Part shown: positions 5,632 through 9,744 of the stretch, in pieces | Numbering within the stretch: the first letter of the stretch is position 1 | Layout: each line of letters opens with the position of its first letter | NCBI GenBank assembly: GCA_036336695.1 | Contig: JAYZFQ010000083.1 | Span: 1 to 9,744 of the forward strand | Source of the DNA: GCA-2729515 sp036336695 | GTDB taxonomy: Bacteria > Myxococcota_A > UBA9160 > SMWR01 | DNA: 9,744 bases | Reading direction: 5' to 3' | Notes under the pieces: generated by a model | Told to the model about the DNA's origin: nothing | Database searches by the model: none | The model's input: only the letters and a program-made list of their open reading frames with translations | Made by a program: the position numbers and the translations under genes

Positions 5632-6207
5632 TTATCGCCCGATCAGGGCCTCGAGTCCGGGCACCCCATGGGCGATCGCGCGGCGCATCCGGTAGAGATT
5701 TGCCTTGATCGCGTCTTCGGACTTCCCGAGCGCGTCGGCGATCGCCCGGATCGGCTGGCGCCGCAGGTGCTTCAGGTGAAAGATGCGCCGCTGGAGCGGC
5801 GTGAGTTCCTGGGCGACGACCTCTTCGCATCGGCTCAGCAGCCGGCGGGCCTCCACCACCCGGTCGAGGTCCGGCGCTGCGGAGGGCACCTCGCGCTCCG
5901 TCGCGTCGAGCGACTCGATGGGCGGACGTACCCGCCGGAAACGCCGATTCACGGTGTTCCGGGTGATCCCGAAGATCCAGACCAGGAGGCTCGACTGGCC
6001 CCGGTACCCCCCGAGCACGTTGAACACCGTGAGGAAGACCTCCTGGGTCACGTCCTCGGCTTCACCGGCATCGCGGAGACGCTTGAAGGCGAAGCGATAG
6101 ACCCGGGGTACGTAGGTTTCGTACAGAAGGTCGAAGGCCTCGACGTTCCCGCCGAGGATCTGTTCCACGAGCTCCGCATCGCTGGACCACGGATCTGCTG
6201 AAGCCAC
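5632..6207 (-). CDS. RNA polymerase ECF-type sigma factor (first of tandem pair)
   Basis: The protein has 191 aa. Region 2 lies at about 24-92: AFDLLYETYVPRVYRFAFKR, the core-binding EDVTQEVFLTVFNVLGGY, and SSLLVWIFGITRNTVNRRFRR. The linker leads to region 4 (about 125-178) with helix-turn-helix PIRAIADALGKSEDAIKANLYRMRRAI. The GTG start at 6207 has AGGAG eight bases upstream and puts SDAELVEQIL at the N-terminus, matching its neighbour. No anti-sigma gene is adjacent. A perfect sigma-54 promoter about 220 bp upstream (6424-6441) points at this gene, so its production probably depends on RpoN and an enhancer-binding activator rather than on autoregulation. Similar proteins function in transcription initiation at small regulons; targets are unknown. 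Confidence 0.94.
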   Translation of the reverse strand: MASADPWSSDAELVEQILGGNVEAFDLLYETYVPRVYRFAFKRLRDAGEAEDVTQEVFLTVFNVLGGYRGQSSLLVWIFGITRNTVNRRFRRVRPPIESLDATEREVPSAAPDLDRVVEARRLLSRCEEVVAQELTPLQRRIFHLKHLRRQPIRAIADALGKSEDAIKANLYRMRRAIAHGVPGLEALIGR

Positions 6208-6414
6208 CCCTGTTTCTCCTGCTCCGCTAGCGAGCAGACACCAACCCCTCTGGATGCGTTCGTCGCTTCCTGGGACTCAGGGCCCGCGCCCCATGGGCGC
6301 CGAACCGAAACGCACAATCTGTCCCGAGGATCGTTGCAGCGGTTCCTGGGCCGCTGCGCCGAACGTGCTGGCTGGTGTCCCCCGTGTGGCGATTCTTGAC
6401 TCTCCGAAAGCAGG
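6208..6414 (-). promoter_or_regulatory. Long structured leader of the ECF sigma mRNA
   Basis: About 207 nt separate the predicted sigma-54 start (near 6414) from the GTG of the sigma gene. No ORF with a credible start and composition is seen in it. It holds a perfect 7-bp hairpin (GCAGCGG 6336-6342 with CCGCTGC 6351-6357, 8-base loop) and a 6-bp hairpin with a 3-base loop (GCGCCC 6286-6291 with GGGCGC 6295-6300). A leader this long before a sigma gene suggests post-transcriptional control; no known riboswitch class is recognised. Confidence 0.45.
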
Positions 6415-6423
6415 ACTATTTGG

Positions 6424-6441
6424 GAGCAAAGCCCGTGCCAA
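6424..6441 (-). promoter_or_regulatory. Sigma-54 (RpoN) promoter of the ECF sigma genes
   Basis: On the minus strand the site reads TTGGCACG-GGCT-TTGCTC. It fits the full TGGCACG-R-N3-TTGCW consensus with GG at 6439-6438 and GC at 6427-6426, exactly 10 nt apart. Outside the 4-nt spacer it is identical to the pilA promoter at 3626-3644. The start would be near 6414, reading into the tandem sigma genes. Activation would need a bEBP bound upstream; candidate dyads lie at 6484-6496 and 6553-6564. Confidence 0.85.
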
Positions 6442-6483
6442 AAACCGCCGGAGCGCAGCAATAACTTCCAAGTCGCCGAATTC

Positions 6484-6496
6484 CCACACGTTGTGG
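6484..6496. promoter_or_regulatory. Dyad CCACA-CGT-TGTGG, candidate activator site
   Basis: A perfect 5-bp inverted repeat with a 3-bp centre, about 76 bp upstream of the predicted sigma-54 start. This is in the range where enhancer-binding proteins act. Confidence 0.45.
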
Positions 6497-6507
6497 TGTT
6501 TTCACGA

Positions 6508-6532
6508 CCCCCCACCCCCCGCACCCGATCCC
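6508..6532 (-). other. G-quadruplex motif on the minus strand
   Basis: The minus strand reads GGG-ATC-GGG-TGC-G6-T-G6, satisfying four runs of three or more G with loops of 1-3 nt. It lies between the two dyads, about 95-118 bp upstream of the predicted start, on the non-template strand. Confidence 0.6.
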
Positions 6533-6552
6533 GGGGCGTGTGAAAGCCGTTT

Positions 6553-6578
6553 CCACTTGTGTGGACAGACGTCCATAC
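6553..6578. promoter_or_regulatory. Dyads CCAC-TTGT-GTGG and overlapping GTGTGGAC/GTCCATAC, candidate enhancer site
   Basis: CCAC/GTGG (6553-6564) resembles the dyad at 6484-6496, with centres about 68 bp apart. An overlapping 8-bp arm pair with one G/T (6559-6566 with 6571-6578, loop AGAC) follows. They sit about 145-160 bp upstream of the sigma-54 start, typical for an upstream activator site. Confidence 0.4.
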
Positions 6579-6621
6579 GGGCCGGAAAAGGGGCCGGGCG
6601 GGGCCGGAAAAGGGGCCGGGC
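6579..6621. repeat. Two-copy 22-bp tandem repeat
   Basis: The 21-base unit GGGCCGGAAAAGG...GGGC occurs exactly at 6579-6599 and 6601-6621, separated by one G (period 22). It lies directly after the lipoprotein gene's stop on the minus strand, where its complement has C4T4 stretches. It may belong to that operon's 3' end. Confidence 0.8.
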
Positions 6622-6633
6622 AGCAGCTCCCCG

Positions 6634-7110
6634 CTAGAGCCGGCCCGGCGTAATGGACCAGGCGCGATCGGCGAGCACCCAGGTGTCGCTCAGGATCAGG
6701 TCCACCTTGAACAGCCCTCGCAGAGGTCGCGAGTCTTGGCCCTGGTAGCGCACCTGGACGCGCACGGTGTTCGGAGTCTCGAACAGGAACTCTTCGACCC
6801 CGACGTAGGACGGACGACTCTTGGAGAAGTGGGCCTCCTGGAGCGCGGTCGCCAAGCCCGCGTAGTAGTCGAAGAAACCGTCGGGGGTCCGGAAGTGATC
6901 GCGCAGGAAGTCGTCGTTGAAGGTCTCGAGGGCGTTGAACCGGCGCTTGATCAGGCGTCCATAGAAATCTTCGGCCTGGCGCTGGAACTCCAGGGCCGTG
7001 AGCGCCTCGACGGCAATCGACCCGCCGGGCGGAACCGGGATCGGCGCCGACGCCGACGCGCAGCCGAGCACACCCGCCGCCGCCGCCGCCGCCAGAGCGA
7101 CCCGGATCAC
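6634..7110 (-). CDS. Small predicted lipoprotein of unknown function
   Basis: The protein has 158 aa. The N-terminus MIRVALAAAAAAGVLGC is a short lipoprotein signal with lipobox VLGC, so cleavage and lipidation at C17 are expected. The mature part has FQRQAEDFYGRLIKRRFNALETFNDDFLRDHFRTPDGFFDYYAGLA and then several beta-like stretches (VGVEEFLFETPNTVRVQVRYQGQD, GLFKVDLILSDTWVLADRAWSI). This helix-then-sheet layout is reminiscent of NTF2/SnoaL-like folds, an impression only. The GTG start overlaps the glyS stop as GTGA with GGAG eight bases upstream, so it is translationally coupled to glyS. An envelope role is inferred from the signal. Confidence 0.85.
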   Translation of the reverse strand: MIRVALAAAAAAGVLGCASASAPIPVPPGGSIAVEALTALEFQRQAEDFYGRLIKRRFNALETFNDDFLRDHFRTPDGFFDYYAGLATALQEAHFSKSRPSYVGVEEFLFETPNTVRVQVRYQGQDSRPLRGLFKVDLILSDTWVLADRAWSITPGRL

Positions 7111-8447
7111 GCGCCGGACTCCAGGCGTTCCCGCAGCCAGGCAACCACTTCGGCAATCGCGACCCGGTCCTGGCTCATGGCGTCCCGATCCCGGACGGTC
7201 ACACAGCCGTCGTCCTCCGAATCGAAGTCGTAGGTCAGGCAGAACGGGGTACCGGCTTCGTCCTGGCGCCGATAGCGGCGCCCAATGTTCCCGGAGTCGT
7301 CGTAGAAGACGTTCCAGTGGCGCCGGAGTTCAGCGTGAAGCGCCCGGGCCGGCTCGGCCAGCTTCTTCGAGAGGGGAAGCACGGCCGCCTTCAGGGGCGC
7401 GAGTGCCGGATGGAAGCGCAGCACCGTACGCGTCTCACCCCCCTCCAGCTCTTCGACGGTGTAGGCATCGCAGAGAACAGCCAGGCAGGTCCGGTCGACC
7501 CCCACCGAGGTCTCGATGACCAGCGGAACGAACCGGTCCTTCGTCTCGGGGTCGGTGTAGGACAGGTCCTTCCCCGAGTACTCGCCATGGCGCGAAAGAT
7601 CCCAATCCCCCCGATCGTGAATCCCCTCGATCTCCTGCCACCCGAAGGGGAACCGGTACTCCACGTCGATGGCCTGCTTGGCATAGTGCGCCAGTTCGTC
7701 CTGTTCGTGAGGGCGCGTCCGCAGGTGATCCTCACTGAGCCCCAGTTCGCGGTGAAAGCGCAGCCGCTCCGCGAGCCAGTGGGCAAACCACTGATCCCGC
7801 TCCGCGGGGTGACAGAAGAACTCCATTTCCGCCTGCTCGAACTCCCGGGACCGGAAGATGAAATTGCGCGGGTTGATCTCGTTGCGGAACGCCTTGCCGA
7901 TCTGGGCGATCCCGAAGGGAAGCTTCTGGCGCGCGACCTCCCGAACACGCCGGAAATCGTTGAAGATCGGCTGGCAGGTCTCGGCGCGAAGCCAGGCCAC
8001 CGAGGCCGAGTCTTCCGAGGCACCGATACGTGTCTCCAGCATCAGGTTGAAGTCGCGTGGATCCGTGAGATCGTGCTCGGAGGAACCCTCCCGGGAGGGA
8101 CACGGACCCGCGTCGTCCAACTGGTCGGCACGAAACCGCTTCTTGCACGCCCGACAGTCGACCATGGGGTCGCTGAAGTGCTCGACGTGCCCCGAGGCCT
8201 CCCAGGTACGCGGGTGGCAGATGATGGCGCTATCGAGGCCCTCCACGTCGTCCCGCTCGCGGACGACACGCTGCCACCAGCGCGCCTTCAGGTTGTTCCG
8301 GAGTTCGACGCCCAGGGGGCCGTAGTCCCAGAAACCGTTGATTCCCCCGTAGATCTCGCTCGAGGGGAACACAAAACCGCGCCGCGCACACAGCGAGACG
8401 AGGTCGTCCATGCGCTCGAGACGCTCCTGGTTTGCGCGATCACTCAT
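7107..8447 (-). CDS. glyS: Glycine-tRNA ligase, dimeric (eukaryote-like) type
   Basis: A class II aminoacyl-tRNA synthetase of 446 aa that charges tRNA-Gly in the cytoplasm. FVFPSSEIYGGINGFWDYGPLGVELRNN (25-52) is diagnostic. Motif 2 is FRNEINPRNFIFRSREFEQAEMEF (187-210), motif 3 is PLVIETSVGVDR (308-319), and the C-terminal anticodon domain begins near LAPLKAAVLPL. The start at ATG 8447 overlaps the recO stop (ATGAGTGA); the frame remains open far upstream but that part is antisense-like shadow of recO. Two departures stand out. RAETCQP (154-160) replaces the widely conserved RPETAQG, and only the first half of the usual zinc site is intact (C98, C101, C116, with Ser at 118 where a Cys is common). 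Length is normal for this GlyRS type. Function is still expected. Confidence 0.96.
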   Translation of the reverse strand: MSDRANQERLERMDDLVSLCARRGFVFPSSEIYGGINGFWDYGPLGVELRNNLKARWWQRVVRERDDVEGLDSAIICHPRTWEASGHVEHFSDPMVDCRACKKRFRADQLDDAGPCPSREGSSEHDLTDPRDFNLMLETRIGASEDSASVAWLRAETCQPIFNDFRRVREVARQKLPFGIAQIGKAFRNEINPRNFIFRSREFEQAEMEFFCHPAERDQWFAHWLAERLRFHRELGLSEDHLRTRPHEQDELAHYAKQAIDVEYRFPFGWQEIEGIHDRGDWDLSRHGEYSGKDLSYTDPETKDRFVPLVIETSVGVDRTCLAVLCDAYTVEELEGGETRTVLRFHPALAPLKAAVLPLSKKLAEPARALHAELRRHWNVFYDDSGNIGRRYRRQDEAGTPFCLTYDFDSEDDGCVTVRDRDAMSQDRVAIAEVVAWLRERLESGA

Positions 8448-9333
8448 CTCGATTCCGGTCTGGGGGGCTTGCGGGCGCCGAGTATATCGGCTTTTCCCCG
8501 GTGGACCCCCGCTCCGGGAGGGAAGGCGCGACCCCAGCCGCCGGCGGCGGCGCGACGGGCACCCGTTGTTCGAGAAAACGGCGGCTGCGCAGGTCGACCC
8601 CCACGTGGAACCGCTCGAAACGACCGACGAGCAGGCGCGCCTCGGCGAGGAGTCGTGGCGGCAGCACCAGCCGGTGCAACTGGGAAACCTCGAAACGCAG
8701 GCCCTGGTCCAGTGCCCGGAGGGTGCCGGCGTGGACGCGGAGGCAACCCTCCCCGCCGCGCTGGCAGGCAGCACAGACGGCCCCGCCATCCGCGACGTGG
8801 AACAGCGCCTGTGTCCCGTTCTGGACTGCTGCGGCGCCGCAGCGGACACAACGGGACAGCTCGGGACGCAGTCCCAGGGCCTCCAGGGCACGGAGTTCCA
8901 GGAGTGTGCGCAGGGAGCCGTCGACGGGCCGCTGGGAGAGCAACTCGAGCGCAGCCAAGGCAAAGTCGAACAGCCGCCGGGTATCGGCGCGCGCACCTCC
9001 CTCCGGTGCCATGCGATCGAGGAGTTCGAGCAGGTAGCAGCCCACCGCAAAACGACTGGGGTCCACCCGCAGGGCCCCGAAGCTGCGCAGCAGCACGGCC
9101 TGGTCGAGTCGGGCCATGGCGCCCCGGCGGCGCCGGTCGATCTGGACCCGCAGGTGCTGGAAGAGGTCGAGGGAACCCGCGAACCGGCGCCGGCTGCGGC
9201 GCGCGCCCTTCGCAATCGCGGTCACGCGGCCCGCATCCGGCAGGAGGAGGTGCAGAATGCGGTCCGATTCACCGAAATCCACCGCACGCAGCACGAACGC
9301 CCGGGTCGAGGTCGACTTCATCACCCCAGTCAA
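8440..9333 (-). CDS. recO: DNA repair protein RecO
   Basis: The protein has 297 aa and mediates RecA loading in the RecFOR gap-repair pathway. The N-terminal OB-fold is seen as STRAFVLRAVDFGESDRILHLLLPDAGRVTAIAKGARRSRRRFAG (8-53). The helical domain carries a four-Cys zinc finger, C162-x2-C165 and C187-x2-C190, present in Deinococcus-type RecO and lost in E. coli. The start is TTG 9333: it overlaps the upstream TGA as TTGA and has GGGGAG six bases ahead. ATG 9321 would remove four residues and is the alternative. The C-terminal 35 or so residues are Pro/Arg-rich and look disordered, making it longer than the E. coli protein. The stop overlaps the glyS start. A recO-glycyl-tRNA synthetase neighbourhood is common in bacteria. 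Confidence 0.94.
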   Translation of the reverse strand: MTGVMKSTSTRAFVLRAVDFGESDRILHLLLPDAGRVTAIAKGARRSRRRFAGSLDLFQHLRVQIDRRRRGAMARLDQAVLLRSFGALRVDPSRFAVGCYLLELLDRMAPEGGARADTRRLFDFALAALELLSQRPVDGSLRTLLELRALEALGLRPELSRCVRCGAAAVQNGTQALFHVADGGAVCAACQRGGEGCLRVHAGTLRALDQGLRFEVSQLHRLVLPPRLLAEARLLVGRFERFHVGVDLRSRRFLEQRVPVAPPPAAGVAPSLPERGSTGEKPIYSAPASPPDRNRDE

Positions 9334-9744
9334 GGGGGGCTCCCCGCCGCCTCACCCGCCAGACTCCGCACGGGGTCCCGGCGCAGGATGACCTCGGAAG
9401 CCTCGACCTCGGCGGCGGGAACGTCGGACCGAAGCTCGGACACGAGCACCCATAGGCCGATTCCCAGCAGGACCCCGGCAATTCCCAGCGCTGCGCGCAG
9501 CATCACAGCCCTGCCAACCGTCCCGGAGACCGCCGGAACCGCCTCATCCTGGGGCTCCCGCATCAAGCGCATCACGGCTTCATCGGGATCCAGGCCCAGA
9601 GCCGCCGCGACCGTACGCACGAACCCCCGAACGAAGCCATCGGGCGCCGCGTCGAAGGCGCCGGATTCGAGGCGCTCCAGGGACCGGATGGGGATGCGCG
9701 TGATCTCCGCCAGCTCTTCCAGGGAGATGCCGCGCAGCTGGCGC
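9330..9744 (-). CDS. RodZ-like helix-turn-helix membrane protein, C-terminal part, cut by window edge
   Basis: The frame is open to the right edge (137 codons visible, first full codon at 9743). The visible N-terminal part, RQLRGISLEELAEITRIPIRSLERLESGAFDAAPDGFVRGFVR, is a Cro/RodZ-type HTH of the HTH_25 kind with the GFVRGFVR end typical of RodZ-like proteins. A charged linker then leads to one membrane segment, VMLRAALGIAGVLLGIGLWVLV, and a short outer tail of about 40 residues ending ...GEAAGSPP. RodZ links MreB to the envelope in rod-shaped cells, but the outer domain here is much shorter than in E. coli RodZ, so the function may differ. The TGA overlaps the recO TTG start. The true start and promoter lie beyond 9744. 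Confidence 0.85.
   Translation of the reverse strand, partial: RQLRGISLEELAEITRIPIRSLERLESGAFDAAPDGFVRGFVRTVAAALGLDPDEAVMRLMREPQDEAVPAVSGTVGRAVMLRAALGIAGVLLGIGLWVLVSELRSDVPAAEVEASEVILRRDPVRSLAGEAAGSPP

Noticed and set aside
5668..6201. Plus-strand frame antisense to the first ECF sigma
   Set aside because: Exact shadow of a well-supported sigma gene; composition reflects reversed codons.
6277..6489. 70-codon minus-strand frame in the sigma leader
   Set aside because: It spans the predicted sigma-54 promoter and its transcription start, lacks a good Shine-Dalgarno and has no recognisable features.
8118..8145. GGCACG ... TTGCA on the plus strand inside glyS
   Set aside because: GG to GC spacing is wrong for sigma-54 and it lies within a conserved coding region, antisense.
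7317..9455. 712-codon plus-strand open frame
   Set aside because: It runs antisense across glyS and recO, both with clear family motifs. Its translation is Pro/Arg/Gly-rich with no recognisable domain, as expected in GC-rich DNA.
1..9744. CRISPR array, insertion sequence or toxin-antitoxin module
   Set aside because: No regularly spaced repeats beyond the two-copy 22-bp unit, no transposase or inverted-end signature, and no toxin-like gene pair were seen.

Overview
The window is GC-rich bacterial chromosome with tightly packed genes, many GTG/TTG starts and repeated overlapping start/stop codons. The gene content suggests a member of the former Deltaproteobacteria (Myxococcota or Desulfobacterota-like), probably an uncultured one. 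The main reasons are a pilin cluster laid out like the Myxococcus xanthus pilA-pilG-pilH-pilI segment, near-consensus sigma-54 promoters, and a dimeric (eukaryote-like) glycyl-tRNA synthetase. This lineage call is inference from content, not from a database search.

Region 1 (1-3650, minus strand) is a type IV pilus operon. A near-perfect sigma-54 promoter (3626-3644) precedes a major type IVa pilin (pilA). A strong stem-loop follows, then a second Cys-rich pilin, a membrane-anchored helical-repeat protein in the PilG position, an ABC-2 ATPase (PilH-like), and the N-terminal part of its permease (PilI-like), which runs off the left edge. The last three genes are translationally coupled or nearly so.

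Region 2 (about 3790-4521, plus strand) diverges from the pilin operon. A sigma-70-type promoter drives tRNA-Glu(CUC). Its 3' end lies 20 bp before a TTG-started DEDDh (RNase T/DnaQ-type) 3'-5' exonuclease gene, so the two are probably co-transcribed.

Region 3 (4618-about 6600, minus strand) is a regulatory module: two tandem paralogous ECF-type sigma factors, then a 61-residue helical protein where an anti-sigma factor might be expected. Upstream is a second sigma-54 promoter whose conserved blocks match those of the pilA promoter. It is preceded by two CCAC/GTGG dyads with a G-quadruplex motif between them, and followed by a leader of about 200 nt with hairpins. The gap between the two sigma genes holds alternating G and C runs that can form competing hairpins.

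Region 4 (6634-9744, minus strand) is a housekeeping operon: a RodZ-like HTH/membrane protein (N-terminus beyond the window), recO, glyS and a small lipoprotein. Each start overlaps the previous stop (TTGA, ATGAGTGA, GTGA).

The best candidate for something undescribed is the link between regions 1 and 3: two sigma-54 promoters with the same conserved blocks, one driving pilin and the other a pair of ECF sigma factors. This suggests an RpoN-to-ECF cascade possibly tied to pilus or surface functions.
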